A DNA stretch of 64,000 nucleotides from Xiphydria camelus. Taxonomy: Eukaryota; Arthropoda; Insecta; Hymenoptera; Xiphydriidae. The position numbers and the translations under genes are program-made. The notes below the pieces were generated by a model. The model searched no databases. It worked only from the letters and a program-made list of their open reading frames with translations, and had not been told where the DNA came from. Each line of letters starts with the position of its first letter. Position 1 is the first letter of the stretch. The DNA lies in NCBI GenBank assembly GCA_963678675.1, contig OY783195.1:4288001-4352000 (forward strand). Reading direction: 5' to 3'. Positions 36,863 through 50,900 of the stretch are shown piece after piece.

Positions 36863-37070
36863 TAAGCTTACTCGCCGGGAAAGAAGCGTCATTCAATCAC
36901 TATTATCTCATTATCAATCATCTATTGGCCTATATCGATATAAGACTTTGTTTTAGATAAAAATATAATCTTCAGAAAAGTATTATGAGCCAAATATGAG
37001 CCAAAAGTTCACAGACAATGAGCTAATAGTGATTGAAGTTTATTTCCTGGCGAGTAAGTTTAGCCTCATA
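36863..37070. mobile_element. family F MITE just upstream of a spineless exon
   Basis: GTAAGCTTACTCGCCGGGAA at the left and GGCGAGTAAGTTTAGCCTCATA at the right, directly abutting a family D element. Its right end is 66 bp before the exon at 37137. Confidence 0.85.
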
Positions 37071-37136
37071 TGAGTTGTATGTATCAGTCGCTCGTTCGCG
37101 TATCTAAGGGATCTTTCTTCCTTTTGTTTATTGCAG

Positions 37137-37255
37137 TGGCGATGCACAAAGACAAGGAGGAGAGCTCTCACCACGACTCTCACTACCGAGCGCGAGAATT
37201 GGCGGCCCTCGCTGCCTACGACCACCATCACCTCGACGGCGAAATGTTCCTACAG
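37137..37255 (+). CDS. ss: spineless exon: linker between bHLH and PAS-A
   Basis: The acceptor is TTGCAG ending at 37136 and the donor is CAG|GTACGTAAG at 37256. The first two bases complete a Val codon split from the preceding exon, so this is an internal exon. It encodes V-A-MHKDKEESSHHDSHYRA, then an Ala-rich RARELAALAAYD segment, an acidic/His stretch and the FLQ that opens PAS-A. It ends at a codon boundary, matching the next exon. The Met at 37142 is in frame and could start a bHLH-less product only if an alternative promoter existed; I see no evidence for one. Two stacked palindromic elements end 66 bp before the exon. Confidence 0.93.
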
Positions 37256-40200
37256 GTACGTAAGTCAGATCTCCAACATTCTTTGACATGAACGCATTGA
37301 TATAAATAAAAGGAACGGGAGAGAGCCTCCTCATTTATGTTAAATAAATTAAGTACGCCCTTTTTCACCCGAGCGAATCGAATCGGCGATTCTCCTCCGA
37401 AAATCTTTTCTCGCTACTTTCGCAACCTCTACGTTATTAATTGCCCCCTCTCCCCCTCCCTTTGCACTCCCAAAAACTATACCGAGAAAACAATTTATTT
37501 GTAGTTAATACATGTTTGTTTCAGTATGGCGAAATAAACATTTTATCAGTAGTATCCAGTAAATATTCGTTAACTGTTGCGATATTTATTTAGCACAATT
37601 AAATATTTGGAGCAAACCATTTGAATGAAATAGAAATTTTAATAACTAACATATATTTTGTCGTCCAAACGAAATATTTATTTCGCCGTATTTAAAATTA
37701 CATTTATTATAACTGTCAATAAACTCTTCTCTCGGTGTGGTTAGTCGCGCGCCGTGTGTATGTGCCGTTTCGCGGTTCCAGCTCCGACGCTCTCAGTTGC
37801 TTGGTGTGTGTGTGCGCGCGAGTAATCGCGATCCAACGTTCCGAGTTTGTTTACCTAAATTCGAAGTTCTGTCGTGAGGACCGGTCTAGAGCACAGAGGG
37901 ACCCACCACACAGTACTAGTTTGACTCTCGGTGTGGATAGATCGTGTCTGGAGCTTTGCGATTTTAACAGTCGTGCTGATAACGAAAATTATATCCGTGC
38001 CTTACGTCTTATATGTGAATCTATGGATATATAAGTGAGTGCATTTCTAAAATGTGTCGACGTACGCATACGTATGGAGAACAGACAGAAATTTTCTCTC
38101 GCCACTTGTGGCATTTCCGGGACGTCACTCTCTCTCTCTCTCTACTCTTCCACTCATCCTATACCGGTATCGACGAATGTGAGGCGGTTCGACGATTCGC
38201 ACGCGAAGGGCCGATCGCGTGAGAAAGCCAGTGTCCCTGTACGAGATGCGAACCTGAGGAATTAAGTAGGTGAGAAAGTTTTTGACACTCTTATCGCGCG
38301 ATCATGAACGTATACGCGTATTTAAACGGCACGAGAAGAAATCCTCCCTCGCCACTAGTGATATCTCTGCGACGTCAACCCTGTGGTCTCTTCGTTCTCT
38401 CTGTGCCTGCATCAAAAAGTGAAAAGATCTGATAATCCACGCGCGAATGGTTGAAGACGTCGGAAAGTCAGGCACTTCTACAAGATATGTACGATTCTGA
38501 GGTACAATTAAATGAGTAGATTTCTGATGTGGAATAAAAGTAGGAGAAACGCCCCGGACGAAGTGCAAATTCAACCTCGATTATCTTGAAACCGATTAGT
38601 GATATTAAAAAGAAGTTTAAACAAAAGATGTTCGCCTGTGTTTCTACTATAAAAAAGCTACTCTCGATTTCTCGTGTATCTCCACTGCGTTTCGAGATAA
38701 TCGCGTTCAAAGTTGAACGGAAGTTGAGACGTTTATTCCACTGTTATCGTATGTCAAGACGTACTAATTTACCTAAATGTACCAATTCGCCTATACGAAG
38801 CGAACGAAAGAAAGCTCTCGTAGAATTTTTGTGATAACACTCCTCCCCCCTCTCACCCTCCCAATACCGACACCGACAATCGAAACGGCCCGACGATTCG
38901 CGCGAAGGGCCGATCGCGTCAGAAGGCCAGGATCTCGAGACCATCAATTTGTTCCACGCGATAGAACGATCGCGTAGCTGAGCCTCGTCCGCGTTCATCT
39001 GTCTCTCCGAGCCGGCGCGCGAGCGATCGCCTCCTACCTCGACCGATTGATCGATGGATCCCGCTCGTGCGGACGATTCCGGACGAGAGAGGCACACGCG
39101 CGCGCACACGAACTCTCTCGCGATAAAGCTCGCCGCCTCTCCTCTGCTACGGGCCTGCATCTCCGATACTTCCTCTTTTCTCTCTCTATTCGTCTACCTG
39201 GCTACGTCCCCTTTCTCTCTCCCCCCTACTCGTCTCCAATTATTTCTCTCCCTTTCTCATCATTTCTCTTTCTCTCTCGCACTCGTACAGATCGAAGGGT
39301 ATCGCGTCGGATCCGTCCGTCACGCGAACGATCCGCGATTGGCCGTCGAAGCGGAGATAACGATAGGCATCTCCGAACGAGCAACAGCCTTCGCTCGATA
39401 TAATACGAATGAGCCGTCAACGGGCGCAGCGGGAAATCTATACGCCGGCTTTGTGGAGGGAGGTGCGTTAGGGGGTGGCCGTTGCGTCGACGGTAAACGG
39501 TTCGTAATTGAGATTCCCGACGATGATCGCGATTGATTGATTCGTTGCACTTCGACGTGTCGGTCGTGTGTACACACCCGCGCCTGACCAGCGTGTGGCT
39601 CGTTTCGAGGGCTGAGGGAGAAAGGAGAGAGAGGAGGGTGGCCGTGAGCCGCGATGACGGCTATGCATTTAAATGACGGCATTATTCGTGACCTAATTTT
39701 TTCCTTGGGCTTACGATGCGTTATATTGTACTATCGGTATATGTAGGTGCAATGGGGGATTCTCGTGTGATTCGAGAGGAATGTAGTTTGGGTGGTAGGC
39801 GTGCACAATATTAGAATTTTCTACCGAGAGAAATTGTATAGGTTGCACGGCAATGGTAGGTCTTTATTAATATAAGAATAAGCTCTGGTTCTTTAGTAAT
39901 ACGTATTTCTATTTCAGGTATGCGTATAGTTATTTAGGCAATACGTATTGCTTTTGCTACTATTTGGTATTGCTATATTATCTATACTGCCCAGTTAACC
40001 CCATTTAATCTTAAAGTATAGCTATCATAGCTATACTTATTACTGTGTGCGATCTATAAATTTCTCAGCGCAAGGTGAAGGGCAGGTGTTTACGGGAAAG
40101 TGTTAAAGTTTTATGCGCGTGAAGTTTCGAACGAAAAATTGTGATTTTAAATGATCATGGCAACACTGAGTTTATTGATTACTTTATTTCCGATAGTCGC

Positions 40201-41914
40201 CCAGCTCGAAACAAATTATCTCCATAGATAAGTAATAAATAAACTCAATATTGGCCATGATCTCTCAAAGTCAACATTTTTCGTCCAACCGAACGTTCGG
40301 AACTTCGGGAACATACGATTTGTTGGATTACTCGAAATGTCTCTGATAAATTCTACTCAATTCTAACGCCGAATTAAACCATCGACGATGTAGAAATCTC
40401 GTACACAAATTTGACACTAGCGAGGCATTCGCGCGGGAGCCTCCGGCGAATCGCGGTGGCACGCGGTCGGCGCTCGCGCCTGGAAGGTTGCAGAAGGCGC
40501 GGTGAAATTAAATCATCGGGAGAGAGATATCCGGCTGATGAGCCGGCTTCGAACCGGAGCGTACGAGGTGTCTATTCCTCCAAAGTATGGAAGGATGCGG
40601 GGATTAATGGTGGCGCGTCATGCGATGTTATTACGCTCTCTCCCGTATACACGGTCGCGTTTTAGGTGCACGGATACACGCGCGGTATGCGCTGTCGTGT
40701 GTACACGTACCTACAGCTGTAAGTACGCATACGCGCGATCTGCACCGCCATCGAACCGGCCTGCGCCCGCTGGCATCTATAACGCGATGTTATTAATTGC
40801 CCGCTCGTTGATAAATTATGTTAGGCACTCAACGCTCGCGGTTCTGATTACCGAACGGGAATTTCGCGCGTTTGACGACTTCATGAAGGTGAATATAGAC
40901 GCGCCATTGGGGAAACGATAGGTCTGCGCGGTGGGGTGGGAATTAAAATTCTTACACTCTCTCTCTGAGAGAGAAAAATGTGGTAAATTTGACTAAATCG
41001 GCGGTTACATGTGGGAGGGAATCCAGATCAAGTTAATTGGACGAATAATTGACTCGAATGGGTTACAGCCTGTTTCCTTCAAATAGCCGTTAATCGTTAT
41101 AACCAAATTCATTAGTCGGATCAACTAATTCTGCATCACCCCGCCCGTAGATGCACATTTAATTGAATATACCATTTTTTCTCTCAGTGTAGATTCGAAT
41201 TAGAACGCGTTTGCCTATTGTTCGTGGTAAATTATCAAGGGAATTTATTTGAGCCGTAGAAACGTAATCGTTCGTTTCAATTTTCCATCTCGCCAGTGTG
41301 ACTATACATGAGAAGGGAGACATTACGAACAAATGTTTCGCAATTACCTAAACTGCGTCACTCTTATGACAAACATTTTTGCCCCTATCAATCGCGACGA
41401 CCATAAAAGTTATATCGTCCATCTCCTGAAAGCACCCCAGCTTTGTCCACCACGTCGAAAAGCGGCGCTCACTCATCAGACATACCAACTCTCGAAATCG
41501 TCCAATAAAATATCTCTCCGTTTATCTACGCTCTTCGAACGAATTTCGAATGCAAGCTGCAGGTGCAACGGCATTACGACGGGACGCGATCCTGCGGCAA
41601 AAAACCTCTTCGCCCCCGAATACCCCGCGTCCTCCCTCCCCTCTTCGAGTGCAGGCGGGTAATTGGGGAGGAATATAAAAATACTATCGCAGCCCCCTTA
41701 ATTTCGGTGATCGCGGCCGCCCTCCCTCCTCCCCTCGAGCGGTATGCCCGTTATACATGGCTCAGCCGCGTCGCTTGTCGTAAAGCAGATTTACTATCAG
41801 AGTCCGTAAACTTTATGGGGATCGCGGGAAGAGAGTGTATCCTATGTGTGTATACTCGTATATATGTACGGCGCGCGGTGAGGTAAGACGAGGGCGTGGG
41901 AGGCGAGGAGGGAA

Positions 41915-41998
<84 letters not shown>

Positions 41999-44900
41999 AT
42001 GCCGAAGGGGCTGGCTTCAGGGAACACGAATTATTTATACCGGGAATCGAACCGGGGCCGAACTCGGACCGACCCTTGATTTCCATAAATCAATAGGCAG
42101 CAGGGCACATCGCGGGGCTCTTTCGTTAGGTCGTTACCACGGCTGTTTTTTGATGGATCGCCTCATATGCATTCGCCCCGTACAAATTGCCAATACGTTG
42201 TACGTGTACCCTGCTGCACCGCCGTACACGCCGCGCGATACGGGGTTCGGCGTCTCTGTCGTGGAAACGGAAGCGGTTTGGGCGGTCGGAATTATATTCC
42301 GAGTGAGGATCGATAGCTCTGTATCGGTGCAGGAGGAGAGAGGAGGTGTCGTAGACTTGGTAATATTAAATGCATTGGCTTAGGCCATAAACTACGTAGT
42401 TCTTTGTCGTATTTTTACCCCTCAATATTCCATGTCGAACTTCGTCACTTTATGCCAAAATTATTGTATAAATATTACATCACGCTTGATGCGTACTATG
42501 TTTAACTTTTACGCGGATGGAGCTAGAATTTTTTGGGTTGCGGCATTGGATTTCCAACCCCCAGAAACGTAGGAAACGACTACCGTCTTCCAAGGTATGA
42601 GGATCAATCCTTTCCGTACACCTGGCAGTTACCCTGGACCGAAACTGGAGGCTGAACCGTAGACTGCAAGGATAAGTATCCCGGGGCGGCTTAAGGATAG
42701 TCGTTTCCTACATTTTCGGGGGCTAGAAATCCTATGCGGCAACGTAAAATATTCCAGCTCCATCCATATAAAAGTTAAAAGCTGTCAATTTTTACCGAAG
42801 AGGTTCTACGTGATAAATGTGTTGGTATAACATTATAACTGCATACTGAGACCGTGAGATCATAGAAACACCAACCCCTACCTTCTCGCTAATCGTACAA
42901 TTTCATACTCTAGTTGATTTTCTCCTCCCTCCCATCGACACGACATAGTTTATGGACGAAGCTCAGAATTTAATTGCCAATTCAACAATATTATCGCTAA
43001 CTTTTTCTCTAGTTGAATACGAGCCTAATACACAAATTTATTTGAGCTGAATAGAAATTTATTCGCGTCGAACAAGTCTATTTGTATTAAATAAATGTCC
43101 TACTAAGTGCGTACTCGATTAAAAATACATGAAAATCATTTATTTAATTCAAATAGGCTTTCGTTCGATGTAAATAAATTCCTATTTATCTCAAATAAAT
43201 TTTTTATCAGGTTCCTATTCCACTAGACCTTTTCTCTTAGTGTACACTTGTCGTCTGCTCTTGATTTTCTCATAATCACACAATGAAAATTCAGTTAACG
43301 GATATGAGCCTCGCTCCAGAAACTTGTCAACGAGACAAATCCTCCTCGGTGCTCTCCGAAATTACCACAGTCACGATCAGAAGAGCTCGCGCTCTCCCTC
43401 ACTCTCTCTCTCTCTCTCTCTCTCTCTCGCCTCGAGTTCACCTGGAGATTATTATAATCTCAAAATGACGAGGCCCGGGCCGAAAGTTAGGTACATACCT
43501 AGGTTTTCATCGACCGATCCCCCCGAACCCACGCCACTGGCGTCCTTAAGGCCCTCGCGCTGACCCTAATGATTTTATAATAAGCTCATCTATTTACCTA
43601 TTTTTGACGCGACTTTTTATACACTCTTCGCGATCATTAGCCTGTGGTTTTATGGCAACGTCGGCGCGCGTACATCCAAGCCGCGTTAGGAGTTTGATCG
43701 TTATTAATGCGTGGCGTCGGATACGCGCGGGGATTGTGTAACGCACCGTCCGTGGATACGCGCGGGTCTTACGCGTATCTACGCCGCGACGAAACCCGTG
43801 TTGCCAATGATTCACCCGAGGCGATTTCCTGTAGACGCGCGGCAATTGCGTTTAGAGATTACGCGAAAATTGGGAAAATATATACGTGTGCGAGGGAAAG
43901 TCGAACACGAACACTTTGACAGCTCCTGATTATAATAATCAACCGTGGTAGCGGAGATATATTTCACCTGATAATTTTTGTAAACTTTCCAGAGACATTT
44001 TGCGCCCGGCATTATTTATATTTTAAGTTCGTGTCGCCGTGGACGTTCGCTTTGATCGTCGAATCTAGCTAGAAAATCTTTACCTTCATTACCACTGGTG
44101 TTCGGCACAAATCACGCCTACCGGGTGACGTATCGCCCAGAAAGCAGCATTTTGCTCTCATATTTTTTATTTAATAGCTCCCGGCATATCGTGTATCGCA
44201 TTAATACGACGGCCACACGGTAGCAGTTAAGGAGGGTCGTGGTCAGTAGTGACCCCCCCGCGCTTGCCTAGTTAACCTGTAATCGCACTAGGAATTCCGT
44301 ACTGCGTCGTAAGGGGGTCGTTATAAGCCCCCTTAAACGAGTCCCCTTCCGATTATTTCGAGGTAAGTATTTTTTTCCCCCTCTCAAATTCGAGATCGAT
44401 TTTTGCTTTTCATACACCGAGGAAAGTAATTTGGTCAATCAAACCAAAATCTTGAAGACGATGACCAAACTGCTTGACAAAATATGGATCCCCCATCCGC
44501 TTGTGTAAACTGTGGCCACTCTTTTTGATTAGAATAACTAAACATTTGATTGGAATAACTTAATATTTGGCCTAACTGACCAGTGATTTAGTCAGAATAA
44601 CTAAACGCGTTTAACTAGACGCGTTTTGTAATTTTAACCCAATTATTTCCCTCGACGTATCTTTCTAACATTTTCCCTCGATAGAATAACGTAATAAAAT
44701 TATAGTCTATAACTTATTTCTCGGCTCAAGATCTCACATATCATTCGATATCCGATATTACGTTGACGTTATCAGCCATCGAGTGCCACCTAAACGTCCC
44801 GTATACACCGGCTCGTCGTTCGACGTCCTTCCCGGTTATCGCGAACCGCGTCAGTATTATTTTCACGCGCGATCGGCCTTCGTCCGCGCCGCGCGTCACC

Positions 44901-47900
44901 CCTCGCACGCAAGTAGACGCCGGTTCCCGTATCAATCACGATGCAACACTTTCCTCCCGGAGCACTCGAGGCATTCGTGTGCCGGGCAATTTAGATCACG
45001 TCTCCGTGCGAGCGAGCCCCGACTTAAGTGAATTCAGTGACGTAGGAAGTTGGCGAGCGAGCGACCGAGTTGTTCTCGTGCTATAAGGTCTTACTTGTTG
45101 CTGATGGTTGCATGTCTGGTCCGTCGGTCGTGTCTTCTGCTTCCTGCAGGCTGATTGTGCTCCGCGGTGCGCCGGGACGAGATGGGCGATTCGGTTTCGG
45201 TGAGAGAAAAATCGCGGGGTTCGTAAGGGGTTGTTTCCTGCGCGCTGGGTTCGGGTATTCGCGAAAGGGTGTCTTTGAAAGAGAAATGATCGACGGATTA
45301 ATCGCTACATTGAGAAAAAAAATGGCATATTAAATTAAATCGACGTTTGGGCTTGGGGATTTTGTTATAACGATTAATACAACTATCCAAAGGAAATAGG
45401 CTGTAATCCATTCAAGCCAATTATCAGTCCAAGCAACTTGATCTGCATTCCCCACACGTAATCGCCGATTTAGTCAAATCTTATATTTTTTCTCAGCGCA
45501 GGGAAGATTGGTATCGACTATTACTGTTTTCAAAGTCATCGCTTCGCAGATTTAGATTATACGTTTAATCAACGCATCGACTAGAAAACAGGGGCGTTTT
45601 TATTAGTCGGCAGCATGACGGCATTCTATTTTCAATTTAAGGAGCGAATGGTACATGGGAACCTGCCACAATTTTTAATCGGTCCCTAATTAGAGTAACG
45701 AACGAGCTTTTCGAGGAGCCAACCGAATATTTTATTTTATTTCATTGGATCGAACAATGTAGTGCAGCGAGTCTATCCCCCTCTCATAGACGAACATAGT
45801 TCACTTCCAAAAATCCATCGACATAATTAAATCCTCTTTTCCTCCTCGGAAAGTATCTTAATTACTCCACCGTTGAATAATATACGCCTTTCTACGAAAC
45901 ACTGAAGCTTAATTCCTATAAAAAGTCTAGCCCCTTCGGCCTCTTCAAGACTAATCCGTGTAGTATCGTCAAGGAACGAAACGTTCTTCGCTGGAACCGC
46001 GGAGAGTCCATTGGGATAGTGAGTCAGTGCCGAGGGGTGAGTCGAAGGTAACAGTAGGTTGGGTAGGTGCACGGGATGGGGTTGGGATGATATGAGGTTA
46101 GGTTGGTAGGCGACGGGGCTCGCCTTGGTCTGGCACCGCTAGTCCTTCCCGTATTGATCGCGTGCTCCTTTCCTCCCTTAGATACCACGTCGACCCTCTC
46201 TCTTATATAGAGCCTAGGTTGGCTCCTACCTTCCCGCGCGTCTAACGCCGAACCTGCTGCAGGATTTTCAAGGAACGAGCAAAGGACTGCCGCAATCGAC
46301 GAGTCCGTTTACCGTTCAAAAAACCGATACAAATCCCACAAAGAAATATTCTTTTCGAGCTGCAGACTTTCCCGAGAGGCGTCATGACCGTCATCGAATA
46401 ACAGCGCGTGGCGTTATCGGGCGAGCGACGTACACGCGCGAGCGACGACGAGCCTCCGAGCGAAGCTGTCGCGACGGATAGGACATGCAGCCCTTCACGC
46501 GACACGCACTCGTCGTCCACGCGTCCGCTTCGGATCCCACGTGTCGCGTGCCGAGCGGCGGCGGCGATCCATCGGCGCGATAAATCTCTTCACCGAGGTG
46601 AAGGCGATCGTCCGCGCGGCGCGCAGCATCTCCGCGAACGCGCGTTCGGACGCTCAGGTGGAAAATCGCGGGGTCGACCTGGAATCGGCCGCCGCGCGAT
46701 CCCCCCCGTGCGTGCCGATTGCGCCGGCAGCGTTATTGGGACGACGACCCGCTCGCGCGTCGCGCGAGGAAGGAAGGGCATTAAGAGCTTACGCTCGGAC
46801 GGAACACGCGAATACACGCGAATCCGAGTGGCACGCGACCGCGCCGATCCGCACTGACCAGCTCACACGAATGTAGCGATGCGCCGCAGGCGGCCACTGT
46901 GTCGTCGCGTTGTTCGAAGCTCGGTTGAGAGGGATGAAGGGGGGAGTTTTCCGCGAAAGTTTCTCAACCGGGATGTATTGGATGGGTGAAAGCTGGTGTG
47001 AGGATATTTGAATGTTTTCTGTGGGGGTAGGAACGTGACGACACTTTGCAGGGTGAAGTGGAGAGGCGAACGTTATCACGGTATGTCTCCTCGGTTATGA
47101 ACTTTTCGATTATATTGGTATAGAACTTTTTTGTAGATCGAGACGTGGTCTTTGAAAAAGTATTATACGATTATTTACTTAAAATGCATGGGTGCAGAGA
47201 TAATCGCGATTGAAGTGCATGCTACTGTGTATTGAAAAGTTTCATCTCGTTGAGTTCACGTAAGTTGTTGAGGAAACATAACGAAGAAACTGATTTCGAC
47301 GACGATCATCATCCAGAGATACTCAAGACGAATGCAGTCATGCAATTATTTGTGCAATTATCTCGAACGAACGGCAAAAATTGTCATTTTATTCCCGCAC
47401 GTCAATTCGCAGCGGCCATATCAACGGGGTTGACGAAGGAGGGGATGAAGTAATCGTCGAATCTTACAAATCCCGTTACAATCGGTTCACGAGGGTTCGA
47501 GCGGCTCGAGCTGCCGAGGGGTGAGTCGCGGCCGGGAACATCCGTATCGACGCACCCCCTCGAGCACCCTCTCTCCCCGTTAACCAATGAAAGCGCAGCA
47601 TCCGCGCGCATGCGGTTTTTCCGGGGGATTCCATTTTGTGTCACCGAGACGAGCTTTCTCCCTCGCTCGGCGAATCGAGTCGCTTCCTTTTAAATTGGCT
47701 CCACGCAGGAAGGAAGGGGTGATAGGGGTAGGTTACCCGGCGAAGAGCCGTAATTCTCGGGGGTTGATTTATAGCTTCATCCGACGCGTTTCGACTGCTA
47801 TGCCTGTCCTCGATTCGTACTACCGTCGTACCGCTTCGGTATACGGCGTAAGAAATCATTTCTGTAGCTTATCGCGAAAGGTGACAAAGATGGCCGCGGT

Positions 47901-50900
47901 TGTAACAAAAAATCGGGAAATTTACGCGGGGTGTCGTAGCTCTGTTTTATTCTTTATCTCTGTTCGTTATTCTCACGGAAAACACTTCTACAGAAGTTTG
48001 AGTATGAAATAATTATTTTTCTCGGGATTACAATTGCTGTGGTATTTCCAAGTAGAGCAAGAGTGACGAGATGTAGATATCGCGCGTTTACAGGCAATCT
48101 CCCAAGAAAATATTTCTAGAATTCTCAACGGATTATTTTCTTTTTCCGTCGGGCTTTTGATTTCCGATCGTGTTGAAAATGAGCATTTCGATATTACTTT
48201 GTATTATGTACTTCGTTCCTCTCCATTGAAACAATACCGATAATCGAAATGCTCATTTTCACATCGATTTAAGAAACATAGATCTATTATATGTGTGTGT
48301 GATCCGATTCGCATCGATCTACTCTATCGTTTCTACCGAAAATATTTATCATCCCCATCCAACTATCGCTTTCCTCTTTCAAGCCGGTATCTCCGACGTC
48401 ACAACGTCCTCCGACATTCATCCCCAATTCGTACCTGTCGCACGTTTCCCTCCGATTCCCGAGGTGTTTCGGTGGCCTATCGAAAACGTGACGGAGACGG
48501 CGGCGATGGGTCCGAAGAAAAATACGGGCGTATATAAAACGATACGGCACACAGAGCGCGCGCTCTTCGCCATATTTCAGAACAATAAAGTCCGCCTGCG
48601 GCGTGCCTGGCACGGAACTGCGCCGAAATAAAACGAAACGATACACGTAGCTCGAAACCGGAGTGAGCGAGGGTTAAACAGCTCCCCGGTCAATAGCGGC
48701 CGCGAAGGCTGTTGAAATTGGAGCGGATATTTCGAGCTTCGATGCACTCTCTCTCGAGCCCCTGGTTCTTTGCGGTTGTATCGTCCGGACTGGTTGTATC
48801 GATTGTAAAACTTCTGATCGCTATAACGATTCCAATTGCAGCTCCACTCGATACGCGATCGTGCGATCAAGTGCGACGAGTGCTGAGCAGATTTCGAGAA
48901 ATATCATTCCGTATAGGTTAAACTGCACTGAGAAAAATATCTCGGTTGAAGTGACAAAACGCATCTGGGGTTAAACGAATCAAGTTATTCTAACCAAAGT
49001 ACACGTAAGTCGAACAAAATATTGAATTATTCCAACTGCGTGTCTAGTTACTCCAACCGAAAAATGGTTAGTTTAACTGAACAAATAGAGGATCCATATT
49101 AAGATTTCGGATAAACTGACCGCAGGTGAGAAAAAATACTCTCAGTGTATCATTGCTTTCCATCAAGAGATATTATAAATCCCATTTATTGCGTAATATG
49201 CATTTAACAAATAATTGTATCAATTCCCATGATATTTACTATTCCTTCAACGGCAGATTTCTCTCATGCCGAAACATCCACCGATCCGAGAAGATAAAAC
49301 TAAATCCCACCGTCTTCTTCATTTTTCCAGGCACTGAACGGGTTCCTGCTGATATTAACTTGCGACGGTGAGGTGTTCTTCGCCACGCACAGCATAGAGA
49401 GCTACCTTGGCTTCCATCAGGTGAGTCGATCGTGCCTCGAATCCTCTCTCTCTCTCGTTCCTTTCCTCGACCCGCTCTCCGAGGATCAATCGCCAAGAAG
49501 GCCAGGCTGGAAGTCATCGGGGTGATTCCGGAGGGCCGTTTACCGCTAATCCCCGCGTTCGCTCCACTCGTAAACCCGCGCACCCCCTCCGTTCATCGAA
49601 CGTTCGACTGAATGAAATATGGACGGAAAATCACGCGTGCACACGCGCGTGTCCGACGGACGTACTCCGCGTGTGCGCTGGGGTGATAGAACGTCATTTA
49701 ACCCCCGGGCAAATGGAAGGAGTGTCGGAGCGACGAGGCGAGGCCGTTCTCCACTTACGTACTCTTTTAAGCGCAGTTCGCTCGTCGTTCGCGTCCTCCT
49801 CCCTCGCTCTCGCCCTCCTATATGTATTCGCATTCAACACCCCGCAGTCACGCCATGTTTGTAAAGTTCCCCGTGTTACGGCGCGAACGTCGCAACGCAC
49901 GCCAGTCAGTCGGAGCCGAAGCGCTGGACGCGCGCGCTTGGTCCGACCCGGGGAGCCCGTAGTTGGTTCTTCCTGTTGTTGCCGTTGATGCCTGCGAGGG
50001 TAAACATTTGTATCGAGTTGTTTGCGCGCAAACAGCTTTCTCGTCGGATCGTGGCAGTCTTCGTTACTTCAGGCTCGATCACTTGGATATACGCACGGTC
50101 GAGTCTGTCGTACGCGTTACCACTGAGAGTCTATTACTACTAGCTGCAGTCCCGACATCGACCAGGCGTTTTCTACGCGTTGTCCGGCGGTCGGAGAGAT
50201 TCGGAAAGCACCGTGTCTCATTGGAGGAGCTTTCGGAGACGGCCCCTTCTCGTGGCTTTCGAAGCGCGCCGCGTTTTGAAGGGTGCCGGCGAGTAATGAC
50301 AGCATCGACCAACGGCAGCGTCGACCGTAATTCACTTTTCACGTCGCCGCCTTTCAGTTTCGTATCTCACGCGAGAAACGCGGTAGGAGAACGCCGCGGT
50401 GGCGATCGCGCGGCACTCGGCAAAGCTTAATTGGTCAGATAGAGTCGATTCGATGTTCACCGGGTTGGGGCGAGCTTCGAGCCTTTTATATGCGCTCGGC
50501 TGGATAAAAGTAATAACTCGGGTTAAAGGTCAGGAGGCGGTGGTTATCGCTCGCATTATGCGACGTTCGCGGCTGGAGAGCGGTGGTGGAATCAGGGTGA
50601 AGGAGGTGCGCGATGCTAGCGTCGATTCCACGACGGCGGCAACCCCTTTATGTTTCTTTTTTTTTTTCTTCCTTTTCTTCGCCACTTTCAAGGGAAATCT
50701 CCTCGCGTAATTTATGTGCGCGGGTAGGTCTCTGACTGCGCGCGCGCGCGATACCGTTTAACGATAACCGGGGGCGATGAATTATTTCTCGCGATTACTT
50801 TATTCACATCCTATCTGCACGGACGATCGTATATAAATTCTGTTACGATTACGACGTAACGTGGGGGCCGCGTAGGCGGTACCCGGAGGCCAGATACGCA

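Larger units (their letters stand above)
37256..49330 (+). other. spineless intron, about 12.1 kb
   Basis: It holds a family B element (37480-37737), diverged tandem repeats (38060-38950), elements Q, M, G, J, I, A, G and A (listed separately), a long GA microsatellite and a decayed F-like element near 47080. Remaining stretches, including 46400-46880, are CpG-rich unique sequence in which I recognise no gene. Fly ss carries intronic enhancers; none can be identified here by eye. Confidence 0.7.

Noticed and set aside
40530..40625. tRNA-like B-box on the minus strand (GGTTCGAAGCC)
   Set aside because: Only the T arm is plausible; the rest does not fold as a tRNA.
42020..42110. tRNA-like B-box on the minus strand (GGTTCGATTCC)
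   Set aside because: The T stem has a mismatch, and no acceptor, D or anticodon arm can be formed from the adjacent sequence.
41835..42383. 182-codon frame rich in Arg-Glu
   Set aside because: Its core is the GA microsatellite read as a protein; nothing outside the repeat is recognisable.
46040..46115. GGTTAGG/GGTTGG words resembling insect telomere repeat
   Set aside because: Only scattered, irregular words; no tandem TTAGG array.
49963..50430. 155-codon + strand frame in a spineless intron
   Set aside because: No known domain or splice context. It could be an unknown exon, but the sequence alone does not support it.
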